Positions 35,907-45,120 of a DNA stretch of 64,000 bases are shown here, piece by piece. The stretch's first letter is position 1; every line of letters begins with the position of its first letter. The stretch is from an uncultured Actinomycetes bacterium (lineage in GTDB: Bacteria; Actinomycetota; Actinomycetes; Mycobacteriales; Nakamurellaceae), in contig CALANS010000162.1 of the NCBI GenBank assembly GCA_937926105.1, positions 37,725 through 101,724 of the forward strand, written 5' to 3'. Made by a program: the position numbers and the translations under genes. Below the pieces are notes generated by a model that was not told where the DNA came from, did no database searches, and saw only the letters and a program-made list of their open reading frames with translations.

Positions 35907-38561
35907 TCAGGTCCGATCGCTGGCCGGGCCGGGTAGTAGGCCGTGCCGGGCAGCGCTGACCAGCGCCTCTGTCCGGGAGTTGGCACCGAGCTTGGCGTAC
36001 AGACTGCGTACCTGGGTCTTGATCGTGTTGTAGGAGACGAACAGCTCCTTGGCCGCCTCCTGCAGGGTGCTACCGGTCGCGATGCGGTCCAGCACCCGGC
36101 GCTCCCGGGCCGTCAATTCGATGAGCGTGACGGTTCCGGTGAAGGGGCTGGGCGTGGAGCGCAGCGGTTCGGCCTCCAGCAACGCAGCTGCCTCCGGGAT
36201 CGCCTCGGCCACCCGCCGCAACGGGGCGCGGGGCACCATAGCGAAGGGGAAGAGGGAGCGCGTCGCGCGGGCGGTGTGCAGGGCCTCGAGCAGTGAGTCG
36301 GTAGCCCCGTTCATATCTCCCTGTTGATAGCGGGCCAGAGCGGCGATGAGCATCAGTTCGCTACGGGCATTCGGCGAGTGGGAGGCATCGTGGACTGTCG
36401 CCAACCTGCCGGCGGACTCGTCACCGGTGAGCAGGGCAAGTCGGGCCGCCGTGGGCTGCAGGGCAGGATGCTGATCGGTGCCGGCCAACACCGATCGCGC
36501 GCGCTCGCCGAGACCGAGGGATAGCAGCAGCTCGACCCGCGCGGCGGTCAATAGGGGGCCCATGGTCGTGTTCTGGCCCAGCCACGGTGCGAGCCGATCC
36601 ATGTCGTACTCCAGCAGGCTCAGCGCGCCCCGCCGGTCGCCCCAGATCAGCGAGCGCCGCGCGTGCAGGTAGGTAACGAAGGGTCGCCACCCCCGCTCCT
36701 CGATCGACTCCTGATCGATCAGCGGCAGCAGTCGCGCCAGCTCGTCCGATCGCAGCCGATCGATGGCGATGAACGCGCGCGCCAGCAGCGCGGTGCGTTC
36801 GATGGCGGGCGTGAGTGCGCCCGTGGAGGCTGCGGCGGTGCGGTGGCGATCGAGCCATGTTTCCGCACGGGTGGTGTCGCCGCAGATCGCGTTCAGCAGC
36901 GCCAGCTTGCCGGCAGCGTCGCGTTGGACAAACCCGGAGACCTGATCGCTCGACGTCTGGTAGGCCAGGCGGAGTATCGACTCCGCGGCATTCCGGTCGC
37001 CGAAGACCAATTTCGTGATGCCGGTTTGTAGCAGAACGTTGGGAACCAGCGAGCGGACCTCGGCGGGCCGCCGCATCAGCGCGTACCGTGCGAGAATTTC
37101 GCTGCGACAGGCATAGTCGACGGCTTGATGTGGGATTCCACGTAACCGTGAAGCGACCATGAGCGATGACGCGGTGTGCAGTGCGGCCCGGGCTCCCCGG
37201 GAGCCGGCCAGAGACTTGAGCGCCCGCTCGTCCGTGGGCAGCGGATCCGGCAGCGTGAGGACGGTGGCGTCTCGGACGTCCCCCAACAGGTGCATGCGGA
37301 TGTCTCTGGCCGCCGCTACCCGCGGGCTGGCCAGGATCGCCTCGGCCGGTATGGCGGCCAGCGCCGAGTCGAGCGCCGCGGGGTCCTCGTGCAGCAGGGT
37401 GCCCCAGGAGTCTTCGACTATCTGGACCAGCAATGCAGTATCGGCGGCGTGCAGTGCGTGCCGCATCGCCGATCGGGCATCGTCTTCGCGCAGGTACCAG
37501 TGGGCCAATCGTTGGTGCAGGGCTGCCACATTATCGGGATGACGCTGCGTGTACTCCTTTCGCAGCACGTTCTGGATGGCATCTGGCCATCGATAAACCC
37601 TGCGTCCCCTGTGGCGGTCTGTCGTGACGACTCCGGCAGACTCCAGTCGCTCCAGTCGGCGGCCCGCGGACTGATCGTTGGTGATGTGCTGCGCAACCTC
37701 CTGATCCAGAATTTCTGGCAGCGAGGTGGCCAACGAGAACTCCATCCAGCCCTCATCGTGGAATGCGGGCAGCACGTGAGTCTCCAGGTAGTCGCGGGCT
37801 ACCAGCAGGCTGGCACCGTCGACGCTCTGACGGGGATCCTCCTGCAGGGCTCGCAGAATCGCCCGCGTGGGCTCCGGCCACCCGGCCATGCATCGATGAG
37901 TGTCGGCGGCCCATCGGGCGGGGAATGTGTCTGCGATCGGCGGAATCGAGGCGATCTCGTCGATCGTGAATGCCAATTCAGGAGACTCGATCAAGGTCGT
38001 GTCGATGTCGTCCTGGAGAGAACTGGGAAAATGCCGTGACGATCGAACGCAGACGACAAGGTGCACGTTGCGGCAGTATCGGGCGGGGTCGATCACCTGG
38101 CGTTCGACCTGACCGTCACACAATTCGTCGATGCCATCTGCCACGATGGTGACGGGCCCGGCAAATCGACGGAGAGATGTTTCGATGGCTCGCCGGGTGA
38201 CACCGCCCGCGGTTGCCACGAAAATCCCTGCCTCTACCAGGAGCTCGGCCAATTCGGCCCAGAAGGACCGCGCGTCCAGGGCGGCGTCGACTCGGAGCCA
38301 GACGGCAGGCCCCTCCGGGCCGGCGGGAGCGGCGAGCCACTGAGCCACGGCAACCGTCTTGCCAAACCCCGATGGTGCACGCAGCACGGTCAGTGGGGCC
38401 GGACGGGAGAGCCGCTTGGTCAGCCGATCGCGTTCGATGGCCCCAGGCGGGATCAGGGGGACAGCCACTCGAGATCGCAGCCAGCGCACGACAGGACCCG
38501 TAGTTGCCACCGACCGCACGGGCATGCTGCCGCGCGGTCCCCCCGGACTGCTCACCGCCAA
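35907..38561 (-). CDS. Large ATP-binding LuxR-family regulator (MalT/LAL type)
   Basis: This is an 884-residue STAND-class regulator. It has a P-loop near residues 62-69 (APSGFGKT), an NTPase domain through about residue 330, a long helical repeat region (TPR-like, residues about 340-800), and a C-terminal LuxR helix-turn-helix (TARERRVLDRIATGSTLQEA, then KELFVSYNTIKTQVRSLYAK). Such proteins sense a ligand through the repeats and activate transcription when ATP-bound. A later ATG at 38525 is an alternative start. It is divergent from the giant repeat surface protein and lies upstream of tadA, so either could be its target. Confidence 0.9.
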   Translation of the reverse strand: MAVSSPGGPRGSMPVRSVATTGPVVRWLRSRVAVPLIPPGAIERDRLTKRLSRPAPLTVLRAPSGFGKTVAVAQWLAAPAGPEGPAVWLRVDAALDARSFWAELAELLVEAGIFVATAGGVTRRAIETSLRRFAGPVTIVADGIDELCDGQVERQVIDPARYCRNVHLVVCVRSSRHFPSSLQDDIDTTLIESPELAFTIDEIASIPPIADTFPARWAADTHRCMAGWPEPTRAILRALQEDPRQSVDGASLLVARDYLETHVLPAFHDEGWMEFSLATSLPEILDQEVAQHITNDQSAGRRLERLESAGVVTTDRHRGRRVYRWPDAIQNVLRKEYTQRHPDNVAALHQRLAHWYLREDDARSAMRHALHAADTALLVQIVEDSWGTLLHEDPAALDSALAAIPAEAILASPRVAAARDIRMHLLGDVRDATVLTLPDPLPTDERALKSLAGSRGARAALHTASSLMVASRLRGIPHQAVDYACRSEILARYALMRRPAEVRSLVPNVLLQTGITKLVFGDRNAAESILRLAYQTSSDQVSGFVQRDAAGKLALLNAICGDTTRAETWLDRHRTAAASTGALTPAIERTALLARAFIAIDRLRSDELARLLPLIDQESIEERGWRPFVTYLHARRSLIWGDRRGALSLLEYDMDRLAPWLGQNTTMGPLLTAARVELLLSLGLGERARSVLAGTDQHPALQPTAARLALLTGDESAGRLATVHDASHSPNARSELMLIAALARYQQGDMNGATDSLLEALHTARATRSLFPFAMVPRAPLRRVAEAIPEAAALLEAEPLRSTPSPFTGTVTLIELTARERRVLDRIATGSTLQEAAKELFVSYNTIKTQVRSLYAKLGANSRTEALVSAARHGLLPGPASDRT

Positions 38562-39021
38562 GCTCCCCCCGGTAGCCCCGAGCTATCCACGGGGCACCTC
38601 GACAAGGCGATTCGATCACGAGCAGTCAAGCACAAGGCAGACATTCGATGATCGGACGATCAGAGCGTCCGAATGCAGACGCCCCGGCGGGCCGACGGAT
38701 CACCGATTTGGGCGCTTCCAGATGACCAGATTGGTAACGGAAAGTATTCGAGAGACCGCCACGACCGGTGCGGGGGCGGGCGATCGGGTGCATTGTGTGC
38801 GCGAACGGTGGGTTGTACGCCCGGGTGATGCGTGTTCGCGTCCAACGATTCGCAACGGGTGAATCACCGGGTGAAATCCGCACCCGCCTCTTGGCCGACC
38901 CGATCATCGTCTGAGAGCGTCACTGATTGTCACGCAGGCTGCGCTCGCCGTGACCGGGGGTTCCGGGTTTCGAAATCGAGCTTGGCGTGTGCGTACCGCA
39001 CTTCGAGGCCAGGGGAGTCTG
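38562..39021. other. Divergent spacer between LuxR-type gene and giant surface protein gene
   Basis: This 460-base region contains no convincing coding sequence. CGGGTGA is directly repeated near 38824-38875 and a TTGTCA at about 38927 could be a -35 element, but no good -10 follows. It presumably holds the promoters of both divergent genes and may hold sites for the LuxR-type protein. Confidence 0.4.
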
Positions 39022-42000
39022 ATGCACCGAACCGCAACAATCCTGCGTGCCATATTCCGGGCGGATTCTCGGCGCCGAGGCCGACATGGCAGGTACCGCA
39101 GGGGCATCGGCCTGGGTTCAGTCGTGGCTCTGGTCGCCGGTCTGGTGACGGCGACGACCGTGGCGACCGTGGCGGCATCAAGCCCGGCGGTGGCCGATCC
39201 CGGTGATCCGGGGAACCCCGGTGATCCGGCGGTGCTGTACTCCGAGGACTTCGAGAACGGGGTCGGCACAGATCCGGTGTCGTTGACCGATTACACGGGT
39301 GCGCCGCCGGCCAACGAGACCTACACGGCCGACCCGGTGTGGCTGGTCAGCTGCAATGGCGCGGTCGTGGAGTACAACGCTCCCGACTCGGCGGTTTCGG
39401 GGACTGCCCTGAACAACTGCGAGCCCAACCCGAACGGTGGGAATCCTGCGAACTTCTTCGACAGATTGCGGCAGTTGTCGTGGGTGCTCGGATCCTTCGC
39501 CGCGGTGGAGCCGGCCACGAACCATGCCGTCACCGCCTATACCGCGAACGACCCGGGCGCGGACAACGTCGAGTTCGCCACCCAGAACCCGATCTCGCTG
39601 CCCAGCGCAACCGGACGTTTTGTAACGTTCAGCGTCGATACCGCTGCGGTGAACTGCTTCGTGTCAGCACCTGCGTACAACTTCTCGATCGTGAGCGGTG
39701 CGACCACTACGCCGGTCGGCGGCACTGTCGACGCCTGCGCCGGTGGTCAGACCATCCAGGCCCCCGCCGTCGGAGGGACTCCGGCTGGCGATATCCACGT
39801 CGGCACGTACACCTCGAATGGTTCGGTGCTCATCACCGGGTCGTCGCTCGGCCTTCGGATGACCAACGCGAACGGTTCCGGCGTCGGTAACGACGCCGCA
39901 TTCGACAACATCAAGATCCTGGATGTCACACCGCAGCTTGACAAGTCGTTCAGCCCGACGACCGTTGAAGTGGGCGACATCTCGACGTTGACGTTGACGG
40001 TGACCAACACCAGCGAGTTGGCGGCGAAGGACGGGTGGGGGTTCACCGATACGCTGCCGGACCACCTGGTGGTCGCGCCCACGCCGAACCTGGGGGGGAC
40101 GTGCGATGCGACGACCGACGCCACCGCGGGCGGATCGGCGATCGCGGTGACCGACGGCAACCTGGACGCCGGGGAGGCGTCCTGCACCATTACCGTTGAC
40201 GTCACCTCGGACACCGCCGGCACCTACACCAACGGCCCGGACAACATCGACGAGGTGGTGGGCATCGACCCGCCAGGTGACGCGACGGTGACGTTCAAGG
40301 ATGGTCCTGCCTGGACGTGCAATGCCTACGGCTACCTGTTCCAGACACCGGGCCCCGGCCAACCTCAAGAGGGCCAGCATCTGATCCAGTTCATCGACCT
40401 GGCCACCGGCGAGGTAGCGGATACCGAGACGACGTCCGACGGTGTCAATGCGGTCGGCTACAACCCGAAGGACAACTACTTCTACGCCTGGTCCGGGCTC
40501 CATCCGGTCAAGATCGGCTCGGATGGTTCGCTGATGGCATTGCCGGTGCCGACCGGGATGCCACAGACCAACGCAGTCATCGGTGACTTTGACAGCGATG
40601 GGCACTACTGGACGGTGGGTCAGGGCCGCATCTACTACGAGATCGACTACTCCGATCCGGCGTCGCCGACCTACGGACAGCTCCTCGATTCCGGCTACAT
40701 GGGCGATCTGCCAACCAACATCAGCAGGCTGTCGCTGGACTGGGTGTGGATCAATGGGTCGCTGTACAGCACCGGTGAGAACCCTGCCGGGAACTGGGTT
40801 CTGATCCAGTACCACCTGAATGGTGCCAACTCGTCCATCGAGAATCTGGGGACGTGGGTCGGGCCGGATGGGCCCATCGTGTCGAACGGCGCCAACTTGG
40901 GTGCGATGTACGCCGATCCTGCCGGCAATCTGTATGTGTCGAACAATGAGAGCGGCGAGATCTACCGCATCAACACCACCACCAGGCAAACAATCAACGT
41001 CGCGACCGGTCCGGCCTCGCTCAACAACGACGGCGCGCGGTGCGCGAGCGCGCCCATCCCGACGATCACCGTCACCAAGACCGTCGAGAGCCGGGTCAGC
41101 CCGCAGGACCAGTTCACGGTCGGACTGGAGAATGCCGCCGGAGAGGTGCTGACCTCGGCAACGACCTCGGGCACTGATACCGCGGCCTCCACCACCGACT
41201 GGCCGGTGTCGCCGAACGCGCAGTACACGATCACGGACACCACGACGGCCGTATCGCCGAACACCATCGGGGCCTACGACGCGACCGTCGAGTGCAGGAC
41301 CGTCGGCGGTGATCCGGTCGATGTTGCCGGGAGCGGACCGTGGACCGTCACGTCGTCGGACACCGATGCGATCACGTGCGACGTCACCAACTCGGCGAAG
41401 CCTGCATTGCAGATCACCAAGACGTCGAACGCAACGGACGCCACTCGAATGGGTGACACGGTGCACTACATCGTGAGGGCGATGAATGTCGGCGGCGCCG
41501 ATTTCACCGCTGACCACCCCGCAGAGGTGATCGACGATCTGACCGGTGTACTGGACGATGCCAGCTTCGACGGCACCGTCACCGTGACCGGCAGCGACGT
41601 CGAGGCGACCTACAGCGAACCGCAGATCAAGTGGGCGGGTCCACTGGCGTCGGGTGACTCCGTGACGCTGGAATACGACGTCGTGCTGAACAAGTCCGGC
41701 GACCAGGACGTGGAGAACGTCGCGTTCCAACCGCCGCCGTGCGACTCGGGCACCTGCCCGCCCCCGACTCCGCCGACCCGGGAGGACTGCGCCAGCAATA
41801 ACGGCTACGACCCGGCGACGGACCTGCCGTGCGACGGCACGAACTTCCTGCTGCCCAAGCTGACGGTGGAGAAATCCTCCGACGATCTGGCCACCGCGGA
41901 GATCGGCGACACGGTGCGGTACTCCATCACCGCGACCAACACCGGCAAGGCCGACTACACGGCCGATGGCCCGGCCGAGATGGTGGACGACCTGGGTGGT

Positions 42001-44739
42001 GTGCTCGACGACGCCAGCTACAACTCCGACGCCGCCGTCACCGATGTGCCGGACGCCGGCCCGGGCACGCTGTCCTATCTTGAGCCGCAAATCTCCTGGA
42101 CCGGGGCGCTGGCCGTGGGCGATTCGGTGACGGTGATCTACTCGGTGACCCTGACCGGGAACGGCGACACCCAGGTAGACAACGTGGTATTCGAGACGCC
42201 GCCGTGCGCGACCGGCGACTGCCCGCAACCGCCGCCTCCGAACCCGGGCGACTGCGCGGCCAACAACAACATCGACCCGGCCACCGGGCTGTCCTGCGAT
42301 GGCATCTCGGGCGGCCTGCCGAAGCTGGACATCACCAAGGCCGCACCGGACCTGGTCGACGCGCGGATCGGAGACACGGTCACCTGGACGGTGACGGCGA
42401 CCAATATCGGGACCCGGGACTACACCTCCGACGCCATGGCGGTGGTGGTCGACGACCTGACGGGCGTGCTGGATGACGTCACCTTCGACGGCGCCGTCAC
42501 CACCAAGGGTTCGACCATCGACGCCATCTATTCGGCGCCGCAGATCGGATGGGCGGGCCCGCTCGCCCAGGGTGAGACGGTGACGATCACCTACAGCGGC
42601 GTGCTCACCGGTGCGGGTGATGGTCGGGTGGACAACGTCGCCTGGCAGGTCCCGCCCGGCCCGACACCGGAATGCGATCTGGGCAGCTGCCCGCCGCCCG
42701 ATCCGGCCGACTGCACCGAGACCGGCGTCAACTCCGATACGGGTCTGCCGTGCGTCGACGTGAACCAGCCGCTGCCGCGACCGGAGGTCACCAAGACCGC
42801 CACTCCGGAGAACCCGCACGTCGGTGACACCGTCACGTACACGGTGACGTTCACCAACACCGGCCCGGGCGACTACACGGCGAGCCGTCCGGCGCAGGTG
42901 GCCGACGACCTGTCGGGCGTGCTGGACGATGCGACATTCGATGGCACTGTCACCACCGAGGGGTCGGACAACGACGCGGTCTACGCAGATTCGCAGATTG
43001 TGTGGACCGGGCCGTTGGCCGCGGGTGACACGGTGACGTTGACCTACCAGGTCACCTTCACCGGAGCCGGGGACCTGCAGGCGACGAACGTGGCATACGT
43101 GCCGCCGCCGCCTCCGCTGTGTGACGCGAGCGACGGGGCAGACTGTCCGCCGCCGCCCACGCCGACACCGCCGGATCCGGGTGACTGCACCGGTGGGGTG
43201 GATACCACGACCGGGCTGCCATGTGTGCCGGTGACCGAGGAACTGCCCAAACTGGAGATCACCAAGACCTCCCCGGAGTTGGCGCAGGCGCACATCGGTG
43301 ATCGGGTGACGTACACGGTCACCGCGACGAGCGTGGGTGCGCGGGACTTCACCGCCGACGACCCGGCGCTGGTGATCGACGACCTGACAGGGGTGCTGGA
43401 CGACGCGACGTTCGATGGCGCCGTCACCGTGGGTGGGTCGAAGGTCAAGGCCAACTACGACGAGCCGCGGATCACCTGGACCGGCCCGTTGGCCGTGGGC
43501 GACACCATCACGCTGACCTACACGGTGCACCTGACCGGAGCCGGTGACCTGCAGGTGACGAACGTGGCCTTCGTGCCGCCACTGCCGCCGACCGATTGTG
43601 GGGATGACTGTCCGCCGTATCAGCCGCCGACGCCGAAGGCTCCGGACTGCGCGGCCAACAACAACGTGGATCCGGCCACGGGTCTGCCGTGTGTGCCGGT
43701 GACGCAGGACCTGCGCCAGTTGCAGATCGTGAAGTCTTCGGACGCGGCCGGGATCGTGCACAACGGCGACACCGTCACCTACACCGTGACGGCCACCAAT
43801 GTCGGGCCGGGCGACTACACCGCTGACCTACCCGCGACGGTGGTGGACGACCTGACCGGCGCGCTGGACGACGCCACCTACAACGACGACGCCACAGCGG
43901 ATGTCGACGGCCAGCTGGCGTACGTCAAGGGTCAGCTGTCCTGGGTGGGGGCGTTGGCGACCGGCACCTCGGTGACCATCCGCTACACGGTGACGGTAAC
44001 CGGACAGGGCGATCTTGATCTGGTGAATGTGGCATTCACGCCGCCGCCGCTGGACGCCGACTGCGCGAGCACCGGCACCTGCCCGACACCCGATCCGAAG
44101 GATTGCGTCGGCGGCGTGGACTCGGTAACCGGTCAGCCCTGCGCGGTCACCGAGATGCCCCTGCCGGGCCTGTATGTCACCAAGGCGGTGGACAAGACGA
44201 ACGTCGAGGCCGCAGACACCCTGACGTTCACGGTGACGATGACCAATACGGGCAACGTCGACTTCACCACCAGCGATCCGGCGGTGCTCACCGACGATCT
44301 GTCCGGGGTATTGGACGACGCCGCGTACTCGGGCGATGCGGCCGCCGATGCCGAGGGGGATCTGGGCTACGCAGATCAGGTGTTGACCTGGTCGGGTGCG
44401 CTGGCCATGGGTGCCACCGTGACGGTGACGTACACGGTGACGATCAACGCCCAGAAGACCGGTGACGATCGGCTGAACAACGTGGCCTCCATCCCGGGTG
44501 GCATCACGCCCAGGTATCCGAACGGGGAGTGCCCGGACGGGACCGCCACCTGTGACCCGCCCGCCCCGCAGGCCATCACGGTCAGCGCGGTGACCCGGTC
44601 CGGCGGGGGCACCTTGCCCAACACCGGCAACGACACCGCGGGCCAGCTGCAATTCGCCGCGCTGCTGCTGTTGTTCGGCCTGGGCCTGGCCCTGGCCGGG
44701 CGGCGTCGCCGGCACCGCACCGTCTCATCGACCGGCTGA
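39022..44739 (+). CDS. Giant LPNTG cell-wall-anchored repeat protein
   Basis: This is a 1905-residue secreted surface protein. ATG 39022 is chosen for AGGGGAG four bases upstream. Residues 1-50 form a long basic signal peptide (cleavage near AVA-DPG). An N-terminal region of about 250 residues precedes a DUF11-type module (about residue 305) and a segment of about 330 residues that looks like a beta-propeller (GYLFQTPG to NLYVSNNESGEIYRINT). Seven DUF11-like repeats follow, starting at residues 794, 944, 1099, 1251, 1408, 1564 and 1714, each with a GDTVTYTVTATN-type strand and a VVDDLTGVLDDATFDG block, joined by Cys/Pro-rich linkers. LPNTG at 1865-1869, a membrane helix and an Arg-rich tail complete a sortase signal. 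Probably an adhesin or stalk; role inferred. Confidence 0.92.
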   Translation: MHRTATILRAIFRADSRRRGRHGRYRRGIGLGSVVALVAGLVTATTVATVAASSPAVADPGDPGNPGDPAVLYSEDFENGVGTDPVSLTDYTGAPPANETYTADPVWLVSCNGAVVEYNAPDSAVSGTALNNCEPNPNGGNPANFFDRLRQLSWVLGSFAAVEPATNHAVTAYTANDPGADNVEFATQNPISLPSATGRFVTFSVDTAAVNCFVSAPAYNFSIVSGATTTPVGGTVDACAGGQTIQAPAVGGTPAGDIHVGTYTSNGSVLITGSSLGLRMTNANGSGVGNDAAFDNIKILDVTPQLDKSFSPTTVEVGDISTLTLTVTNTSELAAKDGWGFTDTLPDHLVVAPTPNLGGTCDATTDATAGGSAIAVTDGNLDAGEASCTITVDVTSDTAGTYTNGPDNIDEVVGIDPPGDATVTFKDGPAWTCNAYGYLFQTPGPGQPQEGQHLIQFIDLATGEVADTETTSDGVNAVGYNPKDNYFYAWSGLHPVKIGSDGSLMALPVPTGMPQTNAVIGDFDSDGHYWTVGQGRIYYEIDYSDPASPTYGQLLDSGYMGDLPTNISRLSLDWVWINGSLYSTGENPAGNWVLIQYHLNGANSSIENLGTWVGPDGPIVSNGANLGAMYADPAGNLYVSNNESGEIYRINTTTRQTINVATGPASLNNDGARCASAPIPTITVTKTVESRVSPQDQFTVGLENAAGEVLTSATTSGTDTAASTTDWPVSPNAQYTITDTTTAVSPNTIGAYDATVECRTVGGDPVDVAGSGPWTVTSSDTDAITCDVTNSAKPALQITKTSNATDATRMGDTVHYIVRAMNVGGADFTADHPAEVIDDLTGVLDDASFDGTVTVTGSDVEATYSEPQIKWAGPLASGDSVTLEYDVVLNKSGDQDVENVAFQPPPCDSGTCPPPTPPTREDCASNNGYDPATDLPCDGTNFLLPKLTVEKSSDDLATAEIGDTVRYSITATNTGKADYTADGPAEMVDDLGGVLDDASYNSDAAVTDVPDAGPGTLSYLEPQISWTGALAVGDSVTVIYSVTLTGNGDTQVDNVVFETPPCATGDCPQPPPPNPGDCAANNNIDPATGLSCDGISGGLPKLDITKAAPDLVDARIGDTVTWTVTATNIGTRDYTSDAMAVVVDDLTGVLDDVTFDGAVTTKGSTIDAIYSAPQIGWAGPLAQGETVTITYSGVLTGAGDGRVDNVAWQVPPGPTPECDLGSCPPPDPADCTETGVNSDTGLPCVDVNQPLPRPEVTKTATPENPHVGDTVTYTVTFTNTGPGDYTASRPAQVADDLSGVLDDATFDGTVTTEGSDNDAVYADSQIVWTGPLAAGDTVTLTYQVTFTGAGDLQATNVAYVPPPPPLCDASDGADCPPPPTPTPPDPGDCTGGVDTTTGLPCVPVTEELPKLEITKTSPELAQAHIGDRVTYTVTATSVGARDFTADDPALVIDDLTGVLDDATFDGAVTVGGSKVKANYDEPRITWTGPLAVGDTITLTYTVHLTGAGDLQVTNVAFVPPLPPTDCGDDCPPYQPPTPKAPDCAANNNVDPATGLPCVPVTQDLRQLQIVKSSDAAGIVHNGDTVTYTVTATNVGPGDYTADLPATVVDDLTGALDDATYNDDATADVDGQLAYVKGQLSWVGALATGTSVTIRYTVTVTGQGDLDLVNVAFTPPPLDADCASTGTCPTPDPKDCVGGVDSVTGQPCAVTEMPLPGLYVTKAVDKTNVEAADTLTFTVTMTNTGNVDFTTSDPAVLTDDLSGVLDDAAYSGDAAADAEGDLGYADQVLTWSGALAMGATVTVTYTVTINAQKTGDDRLNNVASIPGGITPRYPNGECPDGTATCDPPAPQAITVSAVTRSGGGTLPNTGNDTAGQLQFAALLLLFGLGLALAGRRRRHRTVSSTG
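41401..44580 (+). repeat. Seven tandem ~450-470 bp coding repeats in the LPNTG protein
   Basis: Repeat units start at 41401, 41851, 42316, 42772, 43243, 43711 and 44161, spaced 450-471 bp apart. Each encodes one DUF11-like domain of about 110 residues plus a Cys-Pro linker of about 40 residues. Units are diverged at DNA level (recognisably similar but not identical), so they are old rather than freshly duplicated. Confidence 0.85.
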
Positions 44740-44760
44740 TCGCCGAGCAGTCCCAGTCGT

Positions 44761-44799
44761 CCGACCCCGGCCCCGCCACCCCCGACGGGCCGGGGTCGG
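44761..44799 (+). terminator. Terminator hairpin after the LPNTG protein gene
   Basis: CCGACCCCGGCCC and GGGCCGGGGTCGG form a perfect 13-bp stem with a 13-base loop, 22 bases after the stop codon. No T-tract follows, as is usual in actinobacteria. Confidence 0.8.
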
Positions 44800-44926
44800 G
44801 CCTCGCCGACGGCTCGCGCGCCAGGTAAGCCACACCCGCAGCGGCGGCACCGTCGTGGCCGGACCGCAACCCGGCGGCAACTCCGTCGGATCTCTACCGT
44901 GCATCACAATCGGGTAACGACGTGTG

Positions 44927-44997
44927 CAACACGTGTTGATTCTTCGGCTCGAGCAGCGGATGGTTAGGCCACTTCCACCGATCAACTCGCGTTGATC
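44927..44997. promoter_or_regulatory. Twin palindromes, candidate LacI-family operators
   Basis: CAACACGTGTTG (44927-44938) is a perfect 12-bp palindrome. GATCAAC-TCGC-GTTGATC (44980-44997) is an almost perfect 18-bp palindrome with the central CG typical of LacI operators. Both contain the same half-site core (CAAC...GTTG) and lie 53 bases apart, centre to centre about five helical turns, compatible with looping by a tetrameric or paired repressor. They sit just upstream of a LacI-family gene and its nine-gene operon. Confidence 0.6.
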
Positions 44998-45081
44998 GGG
45001 GGATGCCAGGGAAGGCCGAAGCGGAGCCGAGCGTGTGCCGGCCCGCCACGGTCTCGCCAGCCGACCGGCCGAGGAGAGCAC

Positions 45082-45120
45082 ATGCCCGCGCAACCTGCCA
45101 GCCCGGGGACGACCCGGTGA
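45082..45120 (+). CDS. Twelve-codon leader ORF overlapping the LacI gene start
   Basis: ATG 45082 stands five bases after GAGGAG, the best ribosome binding site in this area, and reads MPAQPASPGTTR then TGA. The stop overlaps the GTG start of the LacI gene (GTGA). This could be a leader peptide that couples translation into the regulator gene. It is too short for family evidence, so the claim rests on the ribosome binding site and exact overlap. Confidence 0.4.
   Translation: MPAQPASPGTTR

Larger units (their letters stand above)
44740..45081. other. Spacer between LPNTG protein gene and the LacI-led operon
   Basis: This region holds, in order, a strong terminator hairpin (44761-44799) for the surface protein gene, an AT-richer segment around 44900-44945, and two palindromes (44927-44938 and 44980-44997) likely to be operators of the downstream LacI gene. 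No coding sequence is convincing before the short leader at 45082. Confidence 0.6.

Noticed and set aside
39664..43761. A 1365-codon open frame antisense to the LPNTG repeat protein
   Set aside because: It mirrors the seven repeats of the real gene and has Arg/Val/His-rich low-information sequence, with no ribosome binding site or signal peptide.
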